A stretch of DNA of 6,062 nucleotides. Origin: Tepidimonas sp. (GTDB taxonomy: Bacteria > Pseudomonadota > Gammaproteobacteria > Burkholderiales > Burkholderiaceae_C). The translations under genes were made by a program, and so were the position numbers. This document shows, piece by piece, positions 1 through 6,062 of this stretch; positions within the stretch are counted from its first letter, which is position 1, and each line of letters starts with the position of its first letter. Under the pieces are notes generated by a model. It saw only the letters and a program-made list of their open reading frames with translations, searched no databases and was not told the DNA's origin. The DNA lies in contig JANWZF010000192.1 in assembly GCA_025054905.1 (NCBI GenBank), forward strand, positions 1 to 6,062. Direction: 5' to 3'.

Positions 1-1553
1 TGCGCTGGAGCAGCTCGCTGCTGTCGGAGCTGCGCGAGGTCGTGATGCTGCGCGCCACCGAAGGCACGGTGCGTGCGCTGGCGCTGCAGGTGTTCGAACA
101 CCTGCACGCGTTGGGCCTGCGCTTTCATCTGGAACGCCAAACCGGGGGGCTGACGCGCGACCTGGAGCGCGGTGCGCGCGCGGTGCAGTCGCTGGTGTCG
201 TATGCGCTCTACAGCGTGGTGCCCACCGCGGTGGAGGTCGGGCTGGTGCTGGGCCTGCTGGCCTGGCGCTTCGATGCGGGCTACGCAGCCATCACCGCGG
301 TGGCGCTGGGGCTGTACGTGCTGTTCACGGTGCGCGTCACGCGCTGGCGCACCGGCATCCGGCGCGAGATGAACGAGCTGGAGTCGGCCAGCAGCACGCG
401 CGCGGTGGACGCCCTGCTGAATTACGAGACCGTCAAATATTTCAACAACGAAGCCTGGGAGGCCCGCCGCTACGACGAAAGTCTGCAGCGGCTGGCGCGG
501 GCGCGCGCGCGCACGCAGGCGTCGCTGTCGCTGCTCAACGCTGGCCAGCAGCTCATCATCGCCACGGCGCTGGTGGCGCTGCTGTGGCGCGCGGCCCACG
601 GTGTGCAGCAGGGGCAGCTGACGCTGGGCGATCTGGTGATGGTCAACGCGCTGCTGATCCAGCTGTACCTGCCGCTGAATTTTCTTGGGGTGCTGTACCG
701 CGAGATTCGCCAAAGCCTGACCGATCTGGGGCGCATGTTTGCGCTGCTGGATCGCACGCCGGAGGTCACCGACGCGCCCGACGCCCAGCCGTTGGTGCTG
801 CGCCATGCGCCGCAGGTGCGTTTCGAGTCGGTGCACTTTGGCTACGAGCCCGCCCGCCCGATCCTGCACGGGGTGGATCTGACCATCCCGGCCGGGCGCA
901 CGGTGGCGGTGGTGGGCGCTTCGGGGGCGGGCAAGTCCACGCTGGCGCGGCTGCTGTTTCGCTTTTACGACGTCGGCGCCGGCCGCATCACGGTGGACGG
1001 GCATGACCTTCGGGGCCTGACGCAGGCCAGCCTGCGCCGCGCCATCGGCATCGTGCCGCAGGATACGGTGCTGTTCAACGACACCATCGAGGTTAACATC
1101 CGCTACGGGCGACCCGAAGCCAGTTTCGAGGAGGTGCGCGAGGCGGCCCGTGCCGCGCAGATTCTGGACTTCATCGAAAGCCTGCCGCGCGGCTGGCAAA
1201 CCGTCGTGGGCGAGCGCGGGCTCAAGTTGTCCGGCGGCGAGAAGCAGCGCGTGGCCATCGCGCGCACGCTGTTGAAAAACCCCCCGATCCTGGTGCTGGA
1301 TGAGGCCACCTCGGCACTGGACTCGGCCAGCGAACGGGCCATCCAGGCGGAGTTGAAGCGCTTGAGCGCCCAGCGCACCACGCTGGTGATCGCGCACCGG
1401 CTGTCCACCGTGGTGGAGGCGCACGAGATCGTCGTGCTCGACGGCGGGCGGGTGGTGGAGCGCGGCACCCACGAGCAGCTGCTGGCGCTGGGCGGGGTGT
1501 ACGCGCGGCTGTGGGCGTTGCAGCAAAGCGCGCCGGCCGACGGCAGCGGTTGA
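1..1553 (+). CDS. Atm1/HMT1-type ABC exporter (half-transporter), 5' end outside window
   Basis: This is an inner-membrane ABC exporter with a transmembrane domain fused to its ATPase. The frame is open from base 3, so the gene enters from the left; the GTG/ATG at 42-47 are internal codons. About 100 residues, including the first two membrane segments, are missing. Numbering from base 42, the family-typical QTGG (33-36) and YETVKYFNNE (128-137) are followed by hydrophobic segments near 56-75, 80-97, 164-183 and 197-218. The nucleotide-binding domain starts near 257 and is intact: Walker A GASGAGKS (292-299), Q-loop Q340, LSGGEKQ (396-402), Walker B with D420/E421, and H-loop H452. The YFNNE and QTGG motifs point to the Atm1/ABCB7/ABCB6/HMT1 group, whose bacterial members export glutathione conjugates or oxidised glutathione; this substrate is inferred from the family. 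It acts as a homodimer. The next gene begins 18 bases on, so the two may be cotranscribed. Confidence 0.93.
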   Translation, partial: RWSSSLLSELREVVMLRATEGTVRALALQVFEHLHALGLRFHLERQTGGLTRDLERGARAVQSLVSYALYSVVPTAVEVGLVLGLLAWRFDAGYAAITAVALGLYVLFTVRVTRWRTGIRREMNELESASSTRAVDALLNYETVKYFNNEAWEARRYDESLQRLARARARTQASLSLLNAGQQLIIATALVALLWRAAHGVQQGQLTLGDLVMVNALLIQLYLPLNFLGVLYREIRQSLTDLGRMFALLDRTPEVTDAPDAQPLVLRHAPQVRFESVHFGYEPARPILHGVDLTIPAGRTVAVVGASGAGKSTLARLLFRFYDVGAGRITVDGHDLRGLTQASLRRAIGIVPQDTVLFNDTIEVNIRYGRPEASFEEVREAARAAQILDFIESLPRGWQTVVGERGLKLSGGEKQRVAIARTLLKNPPILVLDEATSALDSASERAIQAELKRLSAQRTTLVIAHRLSTVVEAHEIVVLDGGRVVERGTHEQLLALGGVYARLWALQQSAPADGSG

Positions 1554-1571
1554 GGGCGCACAGGGGGCAGC

Positions 1572-2495
1572 ATGGAAACCAAATGGCTGGAGGACTTTGT
1601 GGCGTTGGCGCAGACCGGCAGTTTTAGCCGCGCTGCGCAGCTGCGCCACGTGACGCAGCCGGCGTTTTCGCGGCGCATCCAGGCGCTGGAGGCCTGGGCT
1701 GGGGTCGATCTGGTGGACCGCAGCTCGTATCCGACGCGGCTGACCGAGGCGGGCCGCACGCTGCACACCCAGGCGCTGGAGATGCTGCAGCAGCTGCACG
1801 CCACGCGCGCGCTGCTGCGCCAGCACACGGCCGTGGCCAAGGATACGGTGGAGTTTGCGGTGCCGCACACGCTGGCCTTCACGTTTTTTCCGGCCTGGCT
1901 GTCGCGCCTGCGCGCCCACCTGGGCACCGTCAAGACCCGGCTGGTGGCGCTGAATGTGCACGATGCGGTGCTGCGCTTTGCCGAGGGGGGCTGCGACCTG
2001 CTGCTGGCCTATCACCACGTGTCGCAGCCGCTGGAGCTGGATGCCGAGCGCTACGACATGCTGACGCTGGCGCGCGAGGTGGTGGCGCCGTTCAGCCGCC
2101 CCGGGCCCGATGGCCAGCCACTGATGCGCCTGCCCGGCAGCGCGCGCGCGCCCGTGCCTTACCTGGCCTATGCCCCGGGGGCCTACCTGGCGCGGGTCGT
2201 GGAGTGGGTGCTGCGCCAGGCTGCGCCACCGCCGCATCTGGAGCGGGTGTACGAAACCGACATGGCCGAAAGCCTCAAGGCCATGGCCATCGAGGGGCAT
2301 GGGGTGGCGTTTCTGCCCACCAGCGCGGTGCAGCCCGCCTTGGCCGACGGGCGGCTGGTGCCGGCGGCCGATCCGGCCGAGCGCTGGACGGTGGAGCTCG
2401 ACATCCGGCTGTACCGTGCGCGCGGCAACCGGCTCAAGCCCGCCGCGCAGCGCCTGTGGGACGACGTGGCGTTGCTGGCCGGCCACGGCGACTGA
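1572..2495 (+). CDS. LysR-family transcriptional regulator, YjiE/HypT-like
   Basis: This is a 307-residue LysR-type regulator, the usual family length. The N-terminal winged helix-turn-helix spans about residues 5-64, with the core SFSRAAQLRHVTQPAFSRR at 17-35. A linker helix (about 65-90) leads to a LysR substrate-binding domain (about 92-303). The opening METKWLEDF matches the IETKWLYDF of E. coli YjiE/HypT, and similarity continues through QPAFSRRI and the ending (N-P-A-x-R-W/F-W). The ATG at 1572 follows AGGGGG (1562-1567) at 4 bases. HypT of E. coli is a hypochlorite-responsive activator that uses three methionines; from a remembered alignment only one is kept here (M231), with leucines at 113 and 206, so the inducer may differ. 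It lies 18 bases after the exporter and 84 bases before gltI, all on one strand. It is therefore a plausible but unproven regulator of the glutamate/aspartate operon. LysR membership is certain; the subfamily is likely. Confidence 0.93.
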   Translation: METKWLEDFVALAQTGSFSRAAQLRHVTQPAFSRRIQALEAWAGVDLVDRSSYPTRLTEAGRTLHTQALEMLQQLHATRALLRQHTAVAKDTVEFAVPHTLAFTFFPAWLSRLRAHLGTVKTRLVALNVHDAVLRFAEGGCDLLLAYHHVSQPLELDAERYDMLTLAREVVAPFSRPGPDGQPLMRLPGSARAPVPYLAYAPGAYLARVVEWVLRQAAPPPHLERVYETDMAESLKAMAIEGHGVAFLPTSAVQPALADGRLVPAADPAERWTVELDIRLYRARGNRLKPAAQRLWDDVALLAGHGD

Positions 2496-2536
2496 GCCGC
2501 ACGTGCCGGCGCTGATGCACCACCGTCAGGAAGCGG

Positions 2537-2542
2537 TAAGAT
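2537..2542 (+). promoter_or_regulatory. Possible -10 element of a gltI promoter
   Basis: TAAGAT matches four of six positions of the sigma-70 -10 consensus. It lies in the 84-base gap between the regulator and gltI and would give a leader of roughly 30 bases. No convincing -35 hexamer is visible 16-18 bases upstream, so activator help would be expected if this is real. No clear LysR-box (T-N11-A inside a dyad) could be picked out. Confidence 0.3.
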
Positions 2543-2579
2543 GCCACCACCTTCGATTCACCCGAGAAAGGAACGCAGC

Positions 2580-3482
2580 ATGAAATCCTCTCTGCTGGCG
2601 CTGGCCCTGACGGCTTTGGCGGCCACCACCGCCCACGCCCAGGCCAACGACACCCTGGCCAAGATCAAGTCCACCGGCTCGGTCACCATGGGCGTGCGCG
2701 AGTCCTCCGGCGTGCTGTCCTACACGCTGGGCGACGGCAAATACACCGGCTACCACGTTGAACTGTGCCAGCGTGTGCTCGGCGACATCCAGAAGCAGTT
2801 GGGTCTGAGCAAGCTGGAGATCAAGTACCAGCCGGTCACCTCGCAGAACCGCATCCCGCTGGTGCAAAACGGCACCGTCGACATCGAGTGCGGCTCCACC
2901 ACCAACAACACCGCGCGCCAGCGCGACGTGGCGTTTGCCGTGACCACCTTCATCGAGGAGGTGCGCATCGCCGTCAAGGCCAACTCGGGCATCCAGTCGA
3001 TCCGCGATCTCAACGGCAGGAACGTCGCCACCACCACCGGCACCACCTCGGTGCAGACGCTGCGCAAGCACGAGCGCGCCGGCGGCATCGACTTCAAGGA
3101 GGTCTTCGGCAAGGATCACGCGGACAGCTTCCTGCTGCTGGAGTCGGGCCGCGCCGATGCGTTCGTGATGGACGGCTCGCTGCTGGCTGGGCTGATCGCA
3201 CGCTCGAAGAACCCGTCCGACTTCAAGATCGTCGGGGAAGTGCTCAGCGTCGAGCCGATCGCCATCATGTTCCGCAAGGACGACCCGGCCTTCAAGAAGG
3301 CGGTGGACGACTCGATCATCGCGATGATGAAGTCCGGCGAGCTGGCCAGGCTGTACGACAAATGGTTTATGCAGCCGACCCCGCCCAACGGCGTGCGCAT
3401 GAACATGCCGATGAGCGAGGCGCTCAAGGCCGCTTTTGCCAACCCGAACGACCGGCCGGCCGAGGCGTACCAGGTCAAATGA
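2580..3482 (+). CDS. gltI: Glutamate/aspartate ABC transporter periplasmic binding protein
   Basis: This is a 300-residue SBP_bac_3-type binding protein that captures L-glutamate and L-aspartate in the periplasm and hands them to GltJK. The start is the ATG at 2580, preceded by AAGGA (2568-2572) at 7 bases. It opens a clean Sec signal peptide (KSS, then a hydrophobic core) with a predicted AHA|QA cleavage after residue 20. An in-frame ATG at 2541 would spoil the signal peptide. It shares long stretches with E. coli GltI: RESS (40-43), TSQNRIPL (87-94), QNGT.D.ECGSTTNN (96-110), GTTS (154-157), KDH.DSF..LESGRA (178-192), RKDDP.FKK (232-240) and DKWF (260-263). Residues R40, S88, R91, S106, T108, T156, H180 and D198 fall, at a constant offset of 16, on the ligand contacts I recall for mature Shigella/E. 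coli DEBP. This strongly supports acidic amino acid specificity. Codons are rich in GAC, AAG, ATC and ACC, as in a highly expressed gene. It is the first gene of the operon and is followed by a terminator-like hairpin. Confidence 0.96.
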   Translation: MKSSLLALALTALAATTAHAQANDTLAKIKSTGSVTMGVRESSGVLSYTLGDGKYTGYHVELCQRVLGDIQKQLGLSKLEIKYQPVTSQNRIPLVQNGTVDIECGSTTNNTARQRDVAFAVTTFIEEVRIAVKANSGIQSIRDLNGRNVATTTGTTSVQTLRKHERAGGIDFKEVFGKDHADSFLLLESGRADAFVMDGSLLAGLIARSKNPSDFKIVGEVLSVEPIAIMFRKDDPAFKKAVDDSIIAMMKSGELARLYDKWFMQPTPPNGVRMNMPMSEALKAAFANPNDRPAEAYQVK

Positions 3483-3514
3483 TGGCCTGACGGCGCCGCC
3501 GGTGCTGCGCATGA

Positions 3515-3553
3515 CCCCGGGCGCCCACGCTGGCGCACCGGGGGTGTTTTTTT
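3515..3553 (+). terminator. Intra-operon intrinsic terminator/attenuator between gltI and gltJ
   Basis: CCCCGG (3515-3520) pairs with CCGGGG (3538-3543). After a small internal loop (G against CA), CGCC (3522-3525) pairs with GGCG (3532-3535), closing a six-base loop. A run of seven T follows at 3547-3553. This is a textbook rho-independent terminator shape. It lies 33 bases after the gltI stop and 26 bases before the gltJ ATG, so it probably ends most gltI transcripts and lets only a fraction continue. That would give the excess of binding protein over membrane subunits usual for such importers. Confidence 0.78.
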
Positions 3554-3578
3554 GGATCCGTTGGAGTGCGTATCCATC

Positions 3579-4334
3579 ATGCAATGGGATTGGCAAGTCT
3601 TCTGCGAAGACACCCTGACGCGCGAGCCGCAGCCGCGCTGCTTCGGGGCCGGGGGTGACATCACCTACCTCGAGTGGATGCTGTCGGCCTGGGGCTGGAC
3701 GGTGTCGGTGTCGGTGCTGGCCCTGCTGCTGGCGTTGGTGGTTGGCAGTGTGATCGGCACGCTGCGCACGTTGCCGTCCAGCCCCTGGCTGGTGCGGCTG
3801 GGCAACGCCTGGGTGGAGCTGTTTCGCAACATTCCGCTGCTGGTGCAGATCTTCCTCTGGTACCACGTGATCCCGGCGCTGGTGCCGGCGCTCAAAGGGC
3901 TGCCGGGGTTTGCGCTGGTGGTCATCGCGCTGGGGCTGTTCACGTCGGCGCGCATTGCCGAGCAGGTGCGCTCGGGCATCCAGTCGCTGCCGCGCGGCCA
4001 GCGCTACGCTGCGCTGGCGCTGGGGCTGACGCAGGCGCAGGCGTACCGCTATGTGCTGCTGCCGATGGCGTTTCGCATCATCATCCCGCCGCTGACCAGC
4101 GAGGCGATGAACGTGTTCAAGAATTCGTCGGTGGCCTTTGCCGTGTCGGTGGCTGAACTGACGATGTTTGCGATGCAGGCGCAGGAAGAAACCGCGCGCG
4201 GCATCGAGATCTACCTGGCGGTCACCGCGTTGTACGGGGTGTCGGCCTTGGCGATCAACCGCCTGATGGCTTTCATCGAACGGCGCACGCGCGTGCCAGG
4301 CTTCATCGCCGCAGCCGGCGGGGGAGGGCACTGA
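3579..4334 (+). CDS. gltJ: Glutamate/aspartate ABC transporter permease GltJ
   Basis: This 251-residue inner-membrane permease of the HisMQ/His-Glu-Gln-Arg family forms, with GltK, the channel for acidic amino acids. The ATG at 3579 gives MQWDWQVF, which lines up with the start of E. coli GltJ (DWNWGIF). In-frame TTG codons at 3552 and 3561 would add residues read from the terminator T-run and are unlikely starts. The best Shine-Dalgarno match, GGAG (3563-3566), is 12 bases away, a long spacing that suggests modest translation. Hydrophobic segments lie near 38-62, 84-103, 109-127, 164-192 and 207-232. The cytoplasmic EAA loop that docks on GltL runs from E128 to P162 (EQVRSGIQSLPRGQ, then ALGL and RYVLLP). 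VELFRNIPLLVQ (79-90) is typical of GltJ. The N-terminal tail is longer than in E. coli and carries C9 and C21. The gene ends in four glycine codons that also supply the gltK ribosome binding site. Confidence 0.95.
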   Translation: MQWDWQVFCEDTLTREPQPRCFGAGGDITYLEWMLSAWGWTVSVSVLALLLALVVGSVIGTLRTLPSSPWLVRLGNAWVELFRNIPLLVQIFLWYHVIPALVPALKGLPGFALVVIALGLFTSARIAEQVRSGIQSLPRGQRYAALALGLTQAQAYRYVLLPMAFRIIIPPLTSEAMNVFKNSSVAFAVSVAELTMFAMQAQEETARGIEIYLAVTALYGVSALAINRLMAFIERRTRVPGFIAAAGGGGH

Positions 4335-4336
4335 CC

Positions 4337-5008
4337 ATGCTGACCCAACTGGACTGGTCGTTTTACCGCTGGGACGTCATTGGCCCCTTTGTGCTGAAGG
4401 GCTTGCAGTTCAGCGTCATGCTGACCGTGGTGGCCACGCTGGGCGGCATCGCGCTGGGCACGCTGCTGGCGCTGATGCGGCTGTCCGGGCGCAGCTGGCT
4501 GGTGGGGCCGGCCACGCTCTACGTCAACGGTATGCGCAGCATCCCGCTGGTGATGGTGATCCTGTGGTTTTTTCTGCTGGTGCCGCTGATCATCGGCCGG
4601 CCGATCGGCGCGGAGCTCTCCGCGGTGATCACCTTCATCGCGTTTGAGGCGGCCTACTTCAGCGAAATCGTGCGCGCGGGCATCCAGTCGATCCCGCGCG
4701 GGCAGATTTATGCCGGGCAGGCGCTGGGGCTGAGCTATGCACAGAACATGCGCTATGTGATCCTGCCGCAGGCGTTTCGCAACATGCTGCCGGTGTTTCT
4801 GACGCAGACCATCATCCTGTTTCAGGACACATCGCTGGTGTACGCCATCGGGGCCTACGACCTGCTCAAGGGCTTTGAGATCGCCGGCAAAAACCATGGC
4901 CGTCCGATCGAAGCCTATCTGGCCGCGGCGGTGGTCTATTTCGTCATCTGCTACAGCCTGTCGGCGCTGGTCAAGCGCCTGCATGCGCGCATCGCCATCA
5001 TCCGTTGA
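4337..5008 (+). CDS. gltK: Glutamate/aspartate ABC transporter permease GltK
   Basis: This is the second HisMQ-family permease subunit, 223 residues, the same size class as E. coli GltK. Shared motifs are FDWS-like LDWSF at 5-9, LMRLSG (46-51), YVNGMRSIPLVMVILWFF (62-79), FEAAYFSEIVRAGIQSIPRGQ (starting about 102), ALGL, ILPQAFR and LFQDTSLVYAI. The EAA loop begins at the SEIVRAGIQS segment and contacts GltL. Hydrophobic segments lie near 15-45, 68-87, 92-108, 148-172 and 194-215. The ATG at 4337 lies two bases after the gltJ stop. Its ribosome binding site GGAGG (4323-4327) is encoded in the GltJ glycine tail, so the two permeases are probably translationally coupled and made in equal amounts. 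The EAA regions of GltJ and GltK are visibly paralogous. It is followed by a 78-base gap before gltL. Confidence 0.95.
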   Translation: MLTQLDWSFYRWDVIGPFVLKGLQFSVMLTVVATLGGIALGTLLALMRLSGRSWLVGPATLYVNGMRSIPLVMVILWFFLLVPLIIGRPIGAELSAVITFIAFEAAYFSEIVRAGIQSIPRGQIYAGQALGLSYAQNMRYVILPQAFRNMLPVFLTQTIILFQDTSLVYAIGAYDLLKGFEIAGKNHGRPIEAYLAAAVVYFVICYSLSALVKRLHARIAIIR

Positions 5009-5075
5009 ACCCCGGGGACCGCAGGGCCGCCTGTCCACACCTGAGCCCGCGCGGTTTTTCCACCCGAATGCTTCT

Positions 5076-5081
5076 GAGGAG
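5076..5081 (+). promoter_or_regulatory. Ribosome binding site deciding the gltL start
   Basis: GAGGAG sits 5 bases before the ATG at 5087 but 17 bases before the next in-frame ATG at 5099. The latter matches the N-terminus of E. coli GltL (MITLKNVSKWYG). The spacing favours 5087, giving a four-residue extension (MERP) relative to E. coli. Confidence 0.7.
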
Positions 5082-5086
5082 TCGTC

Positions 5087-5836
5087 ATGGAACGACCGAT
5101 GATCGAACTGAAGAACGTCTCCAAGTGGTACGGCGCCGTGCAGGTGCTCAATGGCTGCTCCACCGCGATCCGCAAGGGCGAGGTGGTGGTGGTCTGCGGG
5201 CCGTCGGGCTCGGGCAAGTCCACGCTCATCAAGACCATCAATGCGCTGGAGCCGATCCAGCAGGGCGAGATCTGGGTTGACGGCCAGCCGGTGCACGACC
5301 CCAGGACCGACCTGCCCAAGCTGCGCAGCCGCGTCGGCATGGTGTTTCAGCATTTCGAGCTGTTCCCCCATCTGACCGTGACGGAAAACCTGACGCTGGC
5401 GCAGGTCAAGGTGCTGGGCCGCAACCCCGAGGATGCCAGGAAACACGGGCTGAAGTACCTGGAGCGCGTCGGCCTGAGCGCGCACAAGGACAAGTACCCG
5501 GGGCAGCTCTCGGGGGGGCAGCAGCAGCGCGTGGCCATCGCGCGCGCGCTGTCGATGGATCCGATCGTGATGCTGTTCGATGAGCCGACCTCGGCGCTGG
5601 ATCCGGAGATGGTCGGCGAGGTGCTGGACGTGATGGTCGGCCTGGCGCAGGAGGGCATGACGATGATGGTGGTCACGCACGAGATGGGCTTTGCGCGCAA
5701 GGTCAGCGACCGCGTGATCTTCATGGACGTCGGCGGCCGCATCCTGGAGGACTGCTCCAAGGACGAGTTTTTCGGCAACCCGCAGGCGCGCCAGCCGCGC
5801 ACCAAGGACTTTCTCAACAAGATCCTGTCGCACTGA
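5087..5836 (+). CDS. gltL: Glutamate/aspartate ABC transporter ATP-binding protein GltL
   Basis: This is the 249-residue cytoplasmic ATPase that drives import through GltJK, working as a homodimer. All ABC motifs are intact: A-loop in KWYG (13-16), Walker A GPSGSGKS (38-45, catalytic-lysine position K44), Q-loop Q88, signature LSGGQQQ (141-147), Walker B MLFDEP (162-167, with E166 as catalytic base), D-loop SALD (169-172) and H-loop H198. Long identities with E. coli GltL include GEVVVVCGPSGSGKSTLIKT, RSRVGMVFQHFELFPHL, LTLAQVKVL, ERVGLSAH, DPEM and EGMTMMVVTHEMGFARKV. These place it in the GltL/GlnQ polar amino acid ATPase group, and the operon context selects glutamate/aspartate. It is the last gene of the operon, 78 bases after gltK. 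No convincing terminator or promoter is visible in that gap, so readthrough from gltK is assumed. A double hairpin follows the stop. Confidence 0.96.
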   Translation: MERPMIELKNVSKWYGAVQVLNGCSTAIRKGEVVVVCGPSGSGKSTLIKTINALEPIQQGEIWVDGQPVHDPRTDLPKLRSRVGMVFQHFELFPHLTVTENLTLAQVKVLGRNPEDARKHGLKYLERVGLSAHKDKYPGQLSGGQQQRVAIARALSMDPIVMLFDEPTSALDPEMVGEVLDVMVGLAQEGMTMMVVTHEMGFARKVSDRVIFMDVGGRILEDCSKDEFFGNPQARQPRTKDFLNKILSH

Positions 5837-5849
5837 CGCTGGGTCGGGC

Positions 5850-5900
5850 GGGCAGGGTCCTCTGCCCAAACAAGAGGGCTCCCCGAGGGGAGCCCTTGTT
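5850..5900 (+). terminator. Tandem hairpins ending the glt operon, possibly bidirectional
   Basis: Hairpin one pairs GGGCAG (5850-5855) with CTGCCC (5862-5867). Hairpin two is stronger: GGGCTCCC (5876-5883) pairs with GGGAGCCC (5888-5895) around CGAG. It is extended, past a two-base GA bulge, by AACAA (5869-5873) with TTGTT (5896-5900). The plus-strand tail (TTGTTCATGTTC) and the minus-strand tail (TCTTGTTT) are both only moderately T-rich. The element lies between gltL and a convergent minus-strand gene, so it may stop transcription from both sides. Confidence 0.7.
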
Positions 5901-5943
5901 CATGTTCTGGGGCGCCGCGGCCCCGTCGTGGGGGCTGGCCGCC

Positions 5944-6062
5944 TCACATCGCGGGCGGCACCGGCGCGTTCATCGCGCGCTTTTCCAGCGTCCACTGGTG
6001 CAGCGAGCCGTCGAAGTTGCGCGCCTGCGCGTTGCCGAGGATCTCCGAGGCGATGAACCACG
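5944..6062 (-). CDS. Probable rhodanese-type sulfurtransferase, C-terminal fragment (rest outside window)
   Basis: The minus strand is open from the window edge to a TGA complementary to 5944-5946, giving 38 C-terminal residues. They include WFIASEILGN followed by ARNFDGSLHQW. This matches the pattern seen after the active-site loop in the C-terminal rhodanese domain of thiosulfate or 3-mercaptopyruvate sulfurtransferases (WFVL..LLGY..VRNYDGSW.EW). The catalytic cysteine would lie in the part outside the window. A short polar tail ending in APVPPAM closes the protein. The gene converges on gltL, with the shared hairpin region between them. The family call rests on a short motif and is tentative; that it is a real gene end is supported by the motif fit and by the convergent terminator layout. 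Confidence 0.62.
   Translation of the reverse strand, partial: WFIASEILGNAQARNFDGSLHQWTLEKRAMNAPVPPAM

Noticed and set aside
42..47. GTG/ATG as the real start of the ABC exporter
   Set aside because: The frame is open to the window edge, the upstream codons (SELREV) fit the family, and starting here would lose the first two membrane segments.
1103..1933. Minus-strand open frame across the exporter and LysR junction
   Set aside because: It spans the boundary of two well-supported plus-strand genes and is Ser, Arg and Ala rich with no motif.
2541..2543. Upstream in-frame ATG as the gltI start
   Set aside because: It adds 13 charged and proline-rich residues before a good signal peptide, and the strong ribosome binding site serves the ATG at 2580.
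2526..4331. Very long open frame on the minus strand (about 600 codons) across gltI, the spacer and gltJ
   Set aside because: It is antisense to two clearly homologous genes and the intergenic terminator. Its composition (His, Arg, Gln and Gly rich) is that of a GC-rich shadow frame, and no recognisable domain is seen.
5009..5086. Terminator or promoter in the gltK-gltL gap, suggested by CCGCGCGG followed by five T
   Set aside because: The palindrome has no loop and cannot form a hairpin; other pairings (CAGG/CCTG near 5023-5035) are too short, and no sigma-70 promoter pair is evident.
4211..5869. Second long minus-strand open frame (about 550 codons) opposite gltK and gltL
   Set aside because: Same shadow-frame composition; it crosses gene ends and intergenic DNA, and the opposite strand encodes intact GltK and GltL.
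5909..5924. GGGGC/GCCCC hairpin between the operon terminator and the minus-strand gene
   Set aside because: It is only five pairs with no T-tract on either strand, and is likely chance in GC-rich DNA.

Overview
This GC-rich window reads as ordinary chromosomal DNA of a betaproteobacterium. The wording of the proteins, especially the GltJ N-terminus and the long GltI, GltJ, GltK, GltL set, best fits Burkholderiales and probably Comamonadaceae. That placement is inferred from remembered family sequences; no search was run. I see no mobile element, CRISPR array, tRNA, rRNA or phage signature.

Layout, left to right. Bases 1-1553 (+) hold most of a half-size ABC exporter of the Atm1/HMT1 type, whose first roughly 100 residues lie before the window. 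After 18 bases comes a complete LysR-family regulator (1572-2495, +) related to E. coli YjiE/HypT. After an 84-base gap with a possible promoter comes a four-gene glutamate/aspartate uptake operon, all on +: gltI (periplasmic binding protein, 2580-3482), gltJ (3579-4334) and gltK (4337-5008; the two permease subunits), and gltL (ATPase, 5087-5836). A strong hairpin plus T-run lies between gltI and gltJ. A hairpin region that could stop transcription from both sides follows gltL. The window ends inside a convergent minus-strand gene (5944-6062) that looks like the C-terminus of a rhodanese-type sulfurtransferase.

How the genes work together. GltI captures acidic amino acids in the periplasm and delivers them to the GltJ/GltK channel, which is powered by GltL dimers. 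The LysR protein directly upstream on the same strand is the natural candidate regulator, but no operator could be identified. The terminator after gltI probably makes far more binding-protein mRNA than permease mRNA.

I found no undescribed system. The points most worth a second look are a possible terminator/antiterminator pair between gltI and gltJ, the loss of two of the three redox-active methionines of HypT in the LysR protein, and a cysteine pair at the periplasmic N-terminus of GltJ.
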